A stretch of DNA of 64,000 bases from contig JAFADY010000020.1 in assembly GCA_023424395.1 (NCBI GenBank), forward strand, positions 62,001 through 126,000, given 5' to 3'. A program made the translations under genes and the position numbers. Under the pieces are notes generated by a model. It was not told the origin of the DNA, did not search any database, and saw only the letters and a list, made by a program, of their open reading frames with translations. This stretch comes from Bacteroidota bacterium (GTDB taxonomy: Bacteria; Bacteroidota; Bacteroidia; Bacteroidales; Dysgonomonadaceae). Below are positions 1-8,354 of this stretch, piece by piece (positions within the stretch are counted from its first letter, which is position 1; each line of letters starts with the position of its first letter).

Positions 1-56
1 ATCAGAAGGGTGAGAATTTAGCTGTTAGCGTGACTGTAAAAATTGAATTCCATTGA
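1..56 (+). CDS. possible 3' end of an upstream gene (partial)
   Basis: Frame 3 is open from the window edge to a TGA at 54-56 and would encode a 17-residue C-terminus (ends VSVTVKIEFH). It finishes 20 bases before the ATG of the next gene, a spacing normal for an operon. The fragment is too short to name a family, and chance openness cannot be excluded. Confidence 0.3.
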   Translation, partial: QKGENLAVSVTVKIEFH

Positions 57-75
57 CTTACAACCAAACTTATTT

Positions 76-1629
76 ATGCTTAAAAAAATCCGTGTCGTTA
101 TATCCGTTATTCTGTTTACGTTACTCACGCTTTACTTTCTCGATTTCAGAGAATTTTTACCGGAAAGCCTGAATTTCTTAACCGAAATACAGTTCATCCC
201 CGCATTATTAGCGCTCAATATAATCATTTTAATTGCTCTTGTGGCGCTCACGTTTGTTTTCGGACGGGTATATTGTTCGTCCATTTGCCCAATGGGTATT
301 TATCAGGATGTGGTGGCGTGGCTGTCCAAAAAGTTTACCCGCAAGAAACGATATACTTACAGCAAGGCGAAAACCATTCTCCGGTGGAGTGTTTTGGTCG
401 TTACGTTAGTGGCGTGGCTATTCGGGTTTACGTTTTTACTCGGCTTGCTCGATCCTTATGGCGCTTATGGCAGAATGGTTACGCACATTTTCCGTCCCGC
501 ATATTTAGCCGGGAACAATTTACTCGAAACCATTTTCACCTCGTTGGATAATTATACTTTTTACAAAGTAAGTATTTACGCCTTAGGCATATTTTCTATT
601 GTGGTGGCGTTGGTTACAATGTTGATTATCGGTTTTTTGGCGTGGCGAAACGGGCGCACGTATTGCAACACTATCTGCCCTGTGGGGACAACCCTCGGGT
701 TTATCAGCAAATTTTCGTTAATGAAAGTTCGGTTTGCCGACGAGCATTGTAATATGTGCGGCCTGTGCGTGATGAAATGCAAGGCTTCCTGTATCGACTC
801 CAAAAACAAAAACATCGATTATAGCCGGTGCGTTACTTGCTTCAACTGCATAGAATCGTGTAATCGGGATGCGATGAAATACACGTTTGCCGGGTTCGGG
901 AAAAAGAAAATAGCCGAGCCCAAACCAATTACGTACACCCTTGCAAAGGAAGCATCGGAAATTGATGAATCTAAACGCCGTTTTCTCTCGGCTACGCTCA
1001 TTACAAGCCTTGCTGCCGGAAAATTACTTGCACAGGAAGCGGGCGGAGCGTTGCTTCCAAAGCGTGAGCTGAAGCGGCAAACACCAATTGCTCCTCCCGG
1101 TGCGCTGAGTTTCGATCATTTGCGGGAGAAGTGTATTTCGTGCCATCTTTGCGTGAGCAAATGCCCGTCGCACGTGATAAAACCCGCGTTTTTGGAATAT
1201 GGCTTAGGCGGAATGATGCAGCCGAAACTTTATTTCGATCACAGTTTTTGTAATTACGATTGCATTATCTGCGGCGAAGTATGCCCCACAGGAGCCATTC
1301 AGCCGCTCACCAAAGAAGAGAAAAATCACACCCAAATGGGACGGGTTAATTTCATTATCGAAAATTGCATCGTTTATTACGACGAAACAAGTTGCGGAGC
1401 CTGCTCCGAACACTGTCCCACACAAGCCGTGCGGATGGTTCCCTACAAAGGTGCGCTCACCATTCCCGAAATTGAACCCGAGATCTGCGTAGGTTGCGGC
1501 GGATGCGAATACGTGTGTCCCGCGATTCCCTATAAATCCATTTACGTGGAGGGATTATCGGCGCAAAACACCATTGAGATCGAACACAAAGAGGTTGAAG
1601 AAATTGTGATTGACGATTTTGGATTTTAA
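76..1629 (+). CDS. NapH/CcoG-like membrane polyferredoxin, 4Fe-4S binding protein
   Basis: Predicted inner-membrane iron-sulfur protein of 517 residues that would pass electrons between membrane and soluble partners. Four hydrophobic segments (about 8-23, 43-62, 105-125, 165-188) carry two YCxxxCPxG motifs (Cys67/71 and Cys197/201), as in NapH and CcoG. Two ferredoxin-type cysteine sets follow at about 225-262, then a twin-arginine-like linker near 301 (RRFLSATLITS), then further clusters from residue 353 to the C-terminus. I chose the ATG at 76 because the paralogue at 49471-51027 begins at the same position (MLRKIRV against MLKKIRV). The TTG at 43 would overlap the possible upstream gene. 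The physiological partner is unknown. The paralogue sits beside a ferredoxin-domain aldo-keto reductase, which suggests a similar redox role here. Confidence 0.85.
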   Translation: MLKKIRVVISVILFTLLTLYFLDFREFLPESLNFLTEIQFIPALLALNIIILIALVALTFVFGRVYCSSICPMGIYQDVVAWLSKKFTRKKRYTYSKAKTILRWSVLVVTLVAWLFGFTFLLGLLDPYGAYGRMVTHIFRPAYLAGNNLLETIFTSLDNYTFYKVSIYALGIFSIVVALVTMLIIGFLAWRNGRTYCNTICPVGTTLGFISKFSLMKVRFADEHCNMCGLCVMKCKASCIDSKNKNIDYSRCVTCFNCIESCNRDAMKYTFAGFGKKKIAEPKPITYTLAKEASEIDESKRRFLSATLITSLAAGKLLAQEAGGALLPKRELKRQTPIAPPGALSFDHLREKCISCHLCVSKCPSHVIKPAFLEYGLGGMMQPKLYFDHSFCNYDCIICGEVCPTGAIQPLTKEEKNHTQMGRVNFIIENCIVYYDETSCGACSEHCPTQAVRMVPYKGALTIPEIEPEICVGCGGCEYVCPAIPYKSIYVEGLSAQNTIEIEHKEVEEIVIDDFGF

Positions 1630-1640
1630 AAAATATCATC

Positions 1641-1687
1641 CCGAACGAAGTGAAATTTAACTTTCATAGATCCCTCACTTCGTTCGG
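1641..1687. repeat. 13-bp perfect inverted repeat
   Basis: Arms 1641-1653 (CCGAACGAAGTGA) and 1675-1687 pair perfectly around a 21-base loop. The hairpin lies between two convergent genes and could end transcription, but no T-run follows on the plus strand. Its composition resembles small dispersed intergenic repeats of Bacteroidota; I found no second copy in this window. Confidence 0.6.
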
Positions 1688-1716
1688 AATAACAAAGTAA
1701 TTGTGTCAGCCGACTA

Positions 1717-1926
1717 TTACTGTTTATCAGTCTTTTTGGTCTTCTTTGAAGATTTCGGTTTTTTCGGCACTTTCAGCCCGGCTTGCTCCGCTTCGGATAT
1801 CCCGATAGCGATCGCTTGGTCGCGGTCCGTAACTTTTTCACCCGAAGAAGATTTTAATTTTCCTTCCTTAAACTCGTGCATCACTTCTCCAATTTTTTCC
1901 TGCGCTTTTTTCGAATATTTTGCCAT
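1717..1926 (-). CDS. DUF6496-type small basic protein
   Basis: Small 69-residue protein beginning MAKYSKKAQEKIGEVMHEF, matching the conserved start of the DUF6496 family. The middle holds a Gly-Ile-Ser-Glu-Ala segment (AIAIGISEAEQAGLKVP), and the C-terminus is a lysine/serine-rich tail. The basic composition could suit nucleic-acid binding, but the family has no established function that I know of. I preferred the ATG at 1926 over one 24 codons further upstream because the family motif starts there and the upstream extension is low-complexity. Confidence 0.75.
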   Translation of the reverse strand: MAKYSKKAQEKIGEVMHEFKEGKLKSSSGEKVTDRDQAIAIGISEAEQAGLKVPKKPKSSKKTKKTDKQ

Positions 1927-2001
1927 AGCGTTCTTTTTAATAGGTGTATTGTTATAAATATAACAGTTGTTTATGAGAAAAAGTTTCTCCATACGCATCG
2001 C

Positions 2002-2172
2002 TCAATCCTCGTCCAACAGCAATTTATCTAACCGCCACGCGTGCTTTTCCATATCCACGAACCCGTTTTTCTTAAAATGCACACCTTCGGCTTCAAGAAG
2101 AGTTCGCTGTTCCCGTCACATCGGCGCCATTCTTCCCGAACCGTTCACCACTCTGTGACAAGGCAAATCCAA
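2002..2172 (-). pseudogene. 3' remnant of an MGMT/alkyltransferase-like gene
   Basis: One minus-strand frame reads LPCHRVVNGSGRMAPM, a TGA, then REQRTLLEAEGVHFKKNG and a C-terminal tail ending LLLDED. PCHRVVN is the active-site signature of O6-alkylguanine-DNA alkyltransferases, and the LLxxEGVxF segment is the usual C-terminal follow-on. The in-frame TGA, a second stop just upstream of the fragment, and the absence of the N-terminal half show a decayed remnant. The Cys sits in the PCHR context, so the ancestor was probably a genuine MGMT or a closely related protein. Confidence 0.6.
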
Positions 2173-2255
2173 CAAAAGTCATCATCAATAAACCAATAAT
2201 TATCAAACGATTACAAACTTAAATATTGGATTTTATCAAATTTCATAAAACTTGA

Positions 2256-2351
2256 CTATTCCTTGAATAAGAACAAACGATTTTCCAATAATTCAATATA
2301 TTTTTCTTGGTTTTCCGGAGAAAGAAAAGAGCATTTTACCTCTTGCTTCAT
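2256..2351 (-). other. possible out-of-frame tail of the Bro-N gene, or a tiny ORF
   Basis: A 31-codon ORF (MKQEVKCSFLSPENQEKY then ELLENRLFLFKE). Its frame is open further upstream (VNTFNRFIRAEKK) right up to the end of the truncated Bro-N gene at 2387, offset by one base. The simplest reading is that a frameshift near 2390-2400 split one longer gene. An independent small gene is possible. I do not recognise the sequence. Confidence 0.35.
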
Positions 2352-2386
2352 TTTTTTCTCTGCTCTGATAAATCGATTAAAAGTAT

Positions 2387-2656
2387 TCACAATCTGTTTT
2401 TAGTTAAATATCTTTTGCCGTCCTTTACAACAAGCTTCAGTTGGTTAGTAGTACTAACCAACTCATTGTTTTGTTTTTTGAGTTTTGTTTTGAGATATTT
2501 CCAATAATTTCGTGTCTTGTTGTAATCATCTTGGTCTGTAAGCACAGCAACTATATCCAAAACAGAAAACCACCATTTGTTGTTCTCCTCGTCCCAAACG
2601 GCGCGTACTTCGCGGTTGTCGAAAAAACGGATGGATATTTTGGTATTGTTGCTCAT
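2387..2656 (-). CDS. Bro-N (phage antirepressor-type) domain protein, probably truncated
   Basis: 89 residues beginning MSNNTKISIRFFDNREVRAV. The phrase WWFSVLDIVAVLTDQDD and the later YWKYLKTKLKKQ are typical of the Bro-N domain found in phage antirepressors and in related chromosomal proteins of Bacteroidales. The domain is expected to bind DNA. The protein ends right after the domain (GKRYLTKNRL), whereas relatives usually carry a C-terminal region, and coding-like sequence continues in another frame to 2256. It starts four bases after the stop of mnmE on the same strand. I consider it an accessory and possibly non-functional gene. Confidence 0.6.
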   Translation of the reverse strand: MSNNTKISIRFFDNREVRAVWDEENNKWWFSVLDIVAVLTDQDDYNKTRNYWKYLKTKLKKQNNELVSTTNQLKLVVKDGKRYLTKNRL

Positions 2657-2660
2657 TAAA

Positions 2661-4046
2661 TTACTTCCCTATACAAAACTTACTAAAAATATTCCCAAGT
2701 ATTTCATCCGTCGATATTTGTCCGGTAATTTCGCCTAAATAAAACATACATTCGCGGATGTCTTGCGAGAGAAAATCGCTCGCGATACCGGTTTCCAAAC
2801 CTTCTTTTACCCTACGAATGGAAATTAACGCGTTATTCAACGCTTCGTAATGTCGCAAGTTGGTAACGATCACATCCTCCTCGCCAATGGCGGGAATGGC
2901 GGCAAGTTTCACAAGTAACTGCTGCAACTCTTCCGTATTTCGTTGTCTCTTTGCCGAAATAAGTAGCCTGTCGGCTTTCAGGTTGGGCAGCAAGTGCTTT
3001 TTTTCAGTAAGTTCCGTTTCAGAAAGTAGGTCGGCTTTGTTGAAAAGCAGAACGACGCTTTTGTTCTCTAATTTCGGAATAATGGATCGCGCCAATGTTT
3101 CAATTTGTGCTTTCGGCGTGGTCAAATCAATCACCCACAACACGATGCTTGCCTGCTCAATTTTCTGAAACGTACGCTCAATGCCAAGCGACTCAATGGT
3201 ATCGGTAGTGTGGCGAATACCTGCGGTATCAATAAATCGGAACGATACGCCCGCAATGTTCACGATATCCTCTATCACATCGCGTGTGGTGCCATGAATA
3301 TCGGAAACGATGGCTTTATCTTCGTTCAACAGCAGATTGAGCAGCGTGGATTTTCCCGCATTGGTTTCTCCGATAATAGCCACGGGAATGCCGCTTTTAA
3401 TGGCATTTCCGAGTTGGAACGACTCGGTGAGTTTGGTAATTTCGGTTTCAATTTCCTGCGTGAGTTCGTACAGTTTTTCGCGATTGGCAAACTCCACATC
3501 TTCTTCCGAAAAATCGAGTTCCAACTCAATCAACGACACAAATTGCAACAACTTATCGCGCAGCTCGGCAAGTTTTTTGGCAAAACCGCCCCGCATCTGA
3601 TTCATTGCAACACGGTGCGATGCTTGCGACGACGAGGCTATCAGGTCTGCAACTGCCTCGGCTTGGCTCAAATCGAATTTTCCGTTCTTGAACGCGCGTC
3701 GCGTGAACTCGCCGGCTTGCGCCAATCGTGTGCCTTCGGCAAGCAACAACTCCACAATTTTTTGCTGGATATATACCGAGCCGTGACACGAAATCTCCAC
3801 GCTTTCCTCTCCCGTAAACGAGTGTGGCGCACGAAAAACAGTTAAAAGTACTTCATCAACCACTTCGTTTTGATGAACAATTCGTCCAAAATGAACGGTA
3901 TTGGCTTCCGCATCAACCAATTTCTTTCCCGATGGCGAAACAAAAATATGGTCTGTCAACGAAATACTTCCTTCTCCCGATAAACGGATTACGGCAATGG
4001 CTCCTATACCGGATGCGGTGGAAATGGCGGTGATAATATCTTTCAT
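2661..4046 (-). CDS. mnmE: tRNA modification GTPase MnmE
   Basis: MnmE works with MnmG to install the carboxymethylaminomethyl group at C5 of the wobble uridine (position 34) of certain tRNAs. The 461 residues match the usual length. An N-terminal folate-binding domain (starts KDIITAISTASGIGAIAVIR) is followed by a helical domain and an inserted GTPase domain with P-loop GETNAGKST at about 226-234, DTAG near 272 and NKAD near 336. The last four residues are CIGK, the C-terminal motif with the catalytic cysteine. All expected motifs are present, so the gene looks functional. Confidence 0.97.
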   Translation of the reverse strand: MKDIITAISTASGIGAIAVIRLSGEGSISLTDHIFVSPSGKKLVDAEANTVHFGRIVHQNEVVDEVLLTVFRAPHSFTGEESVEISCHGSVYIQQKIVELLLAEGTRLAQAGEFTRRAFKNGKFDLSQAEAVADLIASSSQASHRVAMNQMRGGFAKKLAELRDKLLQFVSLIELELDFSEEDVEFANREKLYELTQEIETEITKLTESFQLGNAIKSGIPVAIIGETNAGKSTLLNLLLNEDKAIVSDIHGTTRDVIEDIVNIAGVSFRFIDTAGIRHTTDTIESLGIERTFQKIEQASIVLWVIDLTTPKAQIETLARSIIPKLENKSVVLLFNKADLLSETELTEKKHLLPNLKADRLLISAKRQRNTEELQQLLVKLAAIPAIGEEDVIVTNLRHYEALNNALISIRRVKEGLETGIASDFLSQDIRECMFYLGEITGQISTDEILGNIFSKFCIGK

Positions 4047-4111
4047 ACGAATTACGAGTTACGAGTTACAAATTGAAATACAGCTAATAACTCAGAACTG
4101 AAAACTTACAA

Positions 4112-5779
4112 CTAATACCTAAAACTACTCCCTCCCAAAAACTCTCTCAACAACGATGTCGGCGGCAGTTCGCGGTCGGTAATGTAGTTGAAATAATTCA
4201 GGAATTTGAGCAGACGGTACGCTTCGGAATATTCGGGAACGGTTTTGGGAACCTGCATGAGTATGGGTTCGGCATGGCGGCGAATAGCAGCTAATTCATA
4301 AATCATAGCCGAATTGAACATTACATCGGCATTCTCCTGATATGGAAATATCCATTTTTCTTCGCCGCGACGAACGCTGTCCCATCGCGAAATGGTATCC
4401 TGTGCTGAGTAACCCCGATAACGATTATCACGCACGATGCGGCGCAGCAAACGATTATCGGAAGCGGGTATCCAATTGTGATCATCCAACGAAATAGAAG
4501 TAAGCGCGGAAACATACACCATAAATTTCTTTTCGCGGGGAATATGTGCCGTTAGCTCGGGGTTAAGCGCGTGAATTCCTTCCACGATGAGAATACTGTT
4601 GTCATCCATTTTGAGAAAATGATTCTTGTATTCTCTTTTCCCACTCACGAAGTTATACGTCGGCAATTCCACCTCATTTCCCTGCATCAAAGTAAGAAGA
4701 TGTTGCTCAAACAGTTCCAAATCGAGGGCGTAAACCGACTCATAATCTTTATTGCCGAATTCATCGAGCGGTGTTTTGTCTCGATCGATAAAATAATCGT
4801 CGAGCGAAATACCCACGGGTTTCAGTAAATTAACCAACAACTGTATTTCGAGTCGTTTACGGAACGTGGTTTTCCCCGACGATGAAGGCCCCGAAATAAG
4901 AACCACCCGCACTCCTTCCTGAAATTTCTGCGTAATTTGCTCCGCGATATGCCCGATTTGTTTTGCCTGATACGCTTCAGCAACCTGAATCACTTCGTGA
5001 ATGCGGTCTTCGCGCTTGGCTTTGTTTAAATCGCCTACATTATCCAAATCACTGATTTTTAGGAACTGTAAATGTTCACGATATATTTCCAACAATTTAT
5101 CCTGACGCACCTCAGGCTCTAATTCCACCGGATTGGCACGATTGGGAACACGCAGCAAAAATCCGCCGTTGTACGGCTTAACGTCGAAGAGGGTAATATA
5201 CCCCGTTGACGGAGTCAGACATCCATAGTAATAATCCATATAATCTTCCAACAACGAGTACCGGGCGTATAGTAAATCGGACGTTTCCAACAGCAATGCT
5301 TTGTCTTCCATCCGGTGTTCACGAAAGAGCTTCACCACCTTTTGGGTTTCCTCTTCCACCTGAACAAAAGGAATATCAGCATCCACGATTTCCTGCATCC
5401 GCTTACGCACAGCATCCAACTCTGCAGCGCCTACTTTCACATCGGCATCTATCTGAAAATAATAACCTTTCGCTACCGCGTGTTCGATATACATTTCGGC
5501 ATTCGGCAGTACATCGTCCACCGCTTTCGCCAAGATAAAGCAGAGCGAGCGTACGTATGTTCGCATCGCGGATGAATCGCTCAAATCTACAAACTCCACC
5601 CTTTTGGGACGATAAACTCGATAAGCGAGCGACTCGGTTTTGTTATTTACTTTCGCGTTCGCGATCATATAAGGCATATCTACCTCAAAAATCTTTATCA
5701 GCTCTTCCAACGACGAGCCGATGGGTACTTCTTTCTGTTCATTGGTATTCAGGCAATGAACACGAACAGTATCAGTCAT
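4112..5779 (-). CDS. nucleoside (uridine-type) kinase with N-terminal TGS and ThrRS-like domains
   Basis: A 555-residue protein with a fused layout common in Bacteroidota: a TGS-like domain (residues 1-65), a threonyl-tRNA-synthetase-like second domain (about 66-165, with HAVAKGYYFQIDADVK), and a C-terminal uridine/phosphoribulokinase-type kinase with P-loop GPSSSGKT at 297-304 and a DDYF(I/V)DR-like substrate segment shortly after. The kinase half is expected to phosphorylate a nucleoside such as uridine with ATP or GTP. The synthetase-like half lacks a catalytic core and may bind nucleotide or RNA. It lies 65 bases upstream of mnmE on the same strand and is divergent from the Na/Pi transporter. 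Confidence 0.9.
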   Translation of the reverse strand: MTDTVRVHCLNTNEQKEVPIGSSLEELIKIFEVDMPYMIANAKVNNKTESLAYRVYRPKRVEFVDLSDSSAMRTYVRSLCFILAKAVDDVLPNAEMYIEHAVAKGYYFQIDADVKVGAAELDAVRKRMQEIVDADIPFVQVEEETQKVVKLFREHRMEDKALLLETSDLLYARYSLLEDYMDYYYGCLTPSTGYITLFDVKPYNGGFLLRVPNRANPVELEPEVRQDKLLEIYREHLQFLKISDLDNVGDLNKAKREDRIHEVIQVAEAYQAKQIGHIAEQITQKFQEGVRVVLISGPSSSGKTTFRKRLEIQLLVNLLKPVGISLDDYFIDRDKTPLDEFGNKDYESVYALDLELFEQHLLTLMQGNEVELPTYNFVSGKREYKNHFLKMDDNSILIVEGIHALNPELTAHIPREKKFMVYVSALTSISLDDHNWIPASDNRLLRRIVRDNRYRGYSAQDTISRWDSVRRGEEKWIFPYQENADVMFNSAMIYELAAIRRHAEPILMQVPKTVPEYSEAYRLLKFLNYFNYITDRELPPTSLLREFLGGSSFRY

Positions 5780-5803
5780 AAAGTGGTTTTGTTTTTACAA
5801 TTA

Positions 5804-5834
5804 TTTGCAATTAGACGCTTTTTAACTATATTTG
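5804..5834 (+). promoter_or_regulatory. Bacteroidota-type promoter
   Basis: TTTG at 5804-5807, exactly 19 bases, then TATATTTG at 5827-5834, matching the -33 TTTG and -7 TAnnTTTG consensus. Transcription should begin near 5841, about 20 bases before the ATG at 5862. This also rules out the TTG at 5832 as the start codon, since it lies inside the -7 box. Confidence 0.8.
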
Positions 5835-5861
5835 CACGCTAATATACGCTATTTTTTGAAT

Positions 5862-7688
5862 ATGGACTACAGTTTCTTTGATTTTTTGAAGCTAGTAGGC
5901 TCACTTGGTTTATTCCTGTACGGAATGAAAATCATGAGCGAAGGCTTGCAGAAATTGGCCGGAAATAAACTGAGAAGTATTTTGTCGGCAATGACAAAAA
6001 ACCGTCTGATGGGGGTTCTCACCGGCATTTTAATTACCGCGCTAATACAATCGTCTTCGGCCACAACTGTAATGGTGGTCAGTTTCGTAAACGCCGGATT
6101 GCTGAGTTTGGTGCAATCCATTGGAGTGATAATGGGCGCGAACATCGGAACCACAGTTACCGCGTGGATGATTTCGTTATTTGGTTTCGGGAAATTTTCA
6201 ATCAGTGTTCTGTCAATTCCATTAATGGGTATTGCCCTACCGTTGATCTTCTCGTCGAAAAGTAAACACAAATCGCTCGGTGAATTTATTTTCGGGTTTG
6301 CCTTCTTATTTATGGGTCTCGATTTTTTGAAGGGATCGATGCCTGATTTACAAAGTAATCCCGAAGTTTTATCTTTTGTGCAGAATTTTTCGGATAACGG
6401 AATTTGGTCGGTTTTGTTTTTCCTGCTCATCGGAAGCGTTTTAACCATTATTGTTCAATCGTCGAGCGCCACGGTTGCCCTCACCCTGATCATGGCCGCA
6501 AAAGGATGGATAGATTTTCCGGCGGCAGCCGCCATGATTATGGGCGAAAATATCGGAACCACTATAACGGCTAATTTGGCTGCCATTCCTGCAAATATAT
6601 CGGCAAAAAGAACCGCCTTTGCCCATTTTATGTTCAATGTGTTGGGCGTAATATGGATGTTGTTCGTGTTCAAACATTTCGCAAACATGGTAGAAGGCAT
6701 TGTGGCGGGCGCAACTTCGGTTAATCCCAACGCCATGTCGTCTTTCCTTGCCACGCTTTCACCCGAAGAATACAACCAAATATCCACGCTCCCAAAATCG
6801 GAACTTTCGCCTGCACTTGTGGCAAAACAGGAAGCGTATTTGGGTTATCAGGCATCTACTTCTTACGGTTTATCGCTTTTTCACACCCTTTTCAACATTT
6901 GCAACGTTTCTATTATGATATGGTTTGTTCCGCTATACGAAAAGATTTGCTTGAAGCTGATAAGGCCCAAGAAAGGCGAAGACGAAGACGAAGAATTCAT
7001 CCTCAAATATATATCTACAGGAGTGGCTTCCGCTGCCGAACTGTCTATTCTGCAAGCTGAAAAAGAGGTGGAAGTGTATGCTGCACGAACGCGTAAAATG
7101 TTTGGCTTTGTGAAGAAAATGACGAATATGGATCATAATGATAAAAAGTTTCTGAAACTTTATAATCGTGCCGAAAAATACGAGGATATCTGCGATCAGA
7201 TGGAAATAGAGATCGGTTCTTACTTGAATCGTGTTTCTGAAGGAAAACTCAGTAACCAAAGTAAAGAACTTATACGCGACATTATGCGCGCCGTTACCGA
7301 AATTGAGAGTATTGCCGATTCGAGTTGTAACATTGCCCGCCACCTGAAACGCAAAATGGAAGCAAATGCGGTTTTCGACGAGAACCTTATCGCCAACATT
7401 AACTCCATGTATGAACTCATTGACAAAGCGCTCGATAATATGCAGAATGCGTTGAAAAACATGAAAATTTCCGAAGCAGAATTATTGGATAGCAATCACA
7501 TAGAGAATGTTATTAACGAAAAACGTAACACGCTGAAACGTCAAAATGTGGAAAGTTTAAATCAAAATATTTACTCTTATCAAAACGGCGTTTTTTATAT
7601 GGATATTGTCTCGGAATGCGAGCGCATGGGCGATTACATCATTAATGTGGTGGAAGCCCTGAACAACAAAGAAGAGAAAAGAGCTTAA
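5862..7688 (+). CDS. Na+/phosphate cotransporter (NptA/YjbB type) with PhoU-like tail
   Basis: Predicted inner-membrane sodium-coupled phosphate transporter of 608 residues. The inverted-repeat core shows QSSSATT at 63-69 with GANIGTT at 92-98, and QSSSAT at 199-204 with GENIGTT at 228-234; these paired QSSS motifs form the substrate site in the SLC34/NptA family. The C-terminal part, from about residue 390, is soluble and helical, like PhoU, which usually adjusts phosphate uptake. Translation starts at ATG 5862 because the promoter -7 box overlaps the earlier TTG. The gene stands alone between its own promoter and a terminator. Confidence 0.92.
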   Translation: MDYSFFDFLKLVGSLGLFLYGMKIMSEGLQKLAGNKLRSILSAMTKNRLMGVLTGILITALIQSSSATTVMVVSFVNAGLLSLVQSIGVIMGANIGTTVTAWMISLFGFGKFSISVLSIPLMGIALPLIFSSKSKHKSLGEFIFGFAFLFMGLDFLKGSMPDLQSNPEVLSFVQNFSDNGIWSVLFFLLIGSVLTIIVQSSSATVALTLIMAAKGWIDFPAAAAMIMGENIGTTITANLAAIPANISAKRTAFAHFMFNVLGVIWMLFVFKHFANMVEGIVAGATSVNPNAMSSFLATLSPEEYNQISTLPKSELSPALVAKQEAYLGYQASTSYGLSLFHTLFNICNVSIMIWFVPLYEKICLKLIRPKKGEDEDEEFILKYISTGVASAAELSILQAEKEVEVYAARTRKMFGFVKKMTNMDHNDKKFLKLYNRAEKYEDICDQMEIEIGSYLNRVSEGKLSNQSKELIRDIMRAVTEIESIADSSCNIARHLKRKMEANAVFDENLIANINSMYELIDKALDNMQNALKNMKISEAELLDSNHIENVINEKRNTLKRQNVESLNQNIYSYQNGVFYMDIVSECERMGDYIINVVEALNNKEEKRA

Positions 7689-7702
7689 AAAATTTCACAA
7701 AT

Positions 7703-7731
7703 GAGCCGTAATTGATTTGCGGCTTTTTTTA
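7703..7731 (+). terminator. intrinsic terminator after the Na/Pi transporter
   Basis: AGCCG at 7704-7708 pairs with CGGCT at 7720-7724 around an 11-base loop. The right arm runs into a T-rich tract (TTTTTTT then ATT). The stem is short but the position, 16 bases after the stop codon, is right. Confidence 0.65.
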
Positions 7732-7736
7732 TTAAA

Positions 7737-8022
7737 TTATTGAGTTGTGGAGTAATTGGAAATTATCTTATTCACATAAATATTTCCTGCAGAATCTATA
7801 TCGTAAATTATATACCAAATGGTTTGTTGATTGCGCCGATATCGATGGACTTTGCTTCCGAAGCGTTGGAGAGATAGGTAGTATTAAAATGAGTTGATAG
7901 TTGATCCAATTTATAACATTCATCTACAATCTCATCGATATAATTCTCCACAAATTCAAAGGACAGTACTATTCTGTTCCATTGATACCGATAAAAATTG
8001 TATCTAAATCCGAATATGCCTG
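7737..8022 (-). pseudogene. frameshifted RelE/ParE-type toxin remnant
   Basis: Two overlapping minus-strand frames together read like a small RelE/ParE-type toxin. The first gives RYQWNRIVLSFEFVENYIDE and on through CYKLDQLSTHFNTTYLS. The second gives KVHRYRRNQQTIWYIIYDID and ends NYSTTQ at a TAA (7737-7739). A shift of one frame joins them near 7855. No start codon exists at the 5' side, so the N-terminus is also damaged. It begins two bases after the small gene at 8024-8209, the usual antitoxin-then-toxin order. The family call rests on the WYIIYDID-type C-terminal strand and the gene order, and is an inference. Confidence 0.55.
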
Positions 8023-8023
8023 T

Positions 8024-8209
8024 TTATGAATGAATACCGTGCTCATTCAACAATTTTCTAGCCTGCTTTTTAGCTTCGACACGAAATTCCTCAAGTGTCA
8101 CATATTCATCAGAGGCAATTTCAGAAATCGGTTTCTTTTTAGCATACACAGCTTCCGGTTCGTTTACCGAAGGTTGGATTTTGTCTTTTTCATTCTTTTT
8201 TTCTGCCAT
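8024..8209 (-). CDS. small antitoxin-like protein
   Basis: A 61-residue, highly charged protein (starts MAEKKNEKDKIQPSV, ends LLNEHGIHS). The C-terminal half (EYVTLEEFRVEAKKQARKLL) looks like the short helical toxin-wrapping tail seen in small antitoxins encoded before RelE/ParE toxins. The remnant of such a toxin follows directly on the same strand. No DNA-binding motif is obvious. If the toxin is dead, this gene may be an orphan antitoxin or itself in decay. I give the role as inference from position and size only. Confidence 0.5.
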   Translation of the reverse strand: MAEKKNEKDKIQPSVNEPEAVYAKKKPISEIASDEYVTLEEFRVEAKKQARKLLNEHGIHS

Positions 8210-8354
8210 TATTTCAACGAATTGTCTCGCAAATATAATGATTTATTTGATGATCGATAGCTTTTTCTCTTTAAAGCAACTATCGTTTTCCATAAATCAT
8301 CTGCTCCGTATCATATTTTTTCGTACTTTCGCATCTAACGAAAAAAGAACAACA

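Noticed and set aside
43..75. TTG start for the first polyferredoxin
   Set aside because: The ATG at 76 matches the start of the paralogue, and the 11 extra codons overlap a possible upstream coding end.
3105..3845. 246-codon plus-strand frame inside mnmE
   Set aside because: It is the antisense of an intact, fully motif-bearing mnmE, and its translation has no recognisable domain.
5832..5861. TTG start for the Na/Pi transporter
   Set aside because: The TTG lies inside the TATATTTG -7 box, so it cannot be in the transcript.
8181..8354. N-terminal extension of the SUI1 gene
   Set aside because: The extension is a low-complexity, hydrophobic stretch unlike the family, and it covers the start of the divergent small gene.
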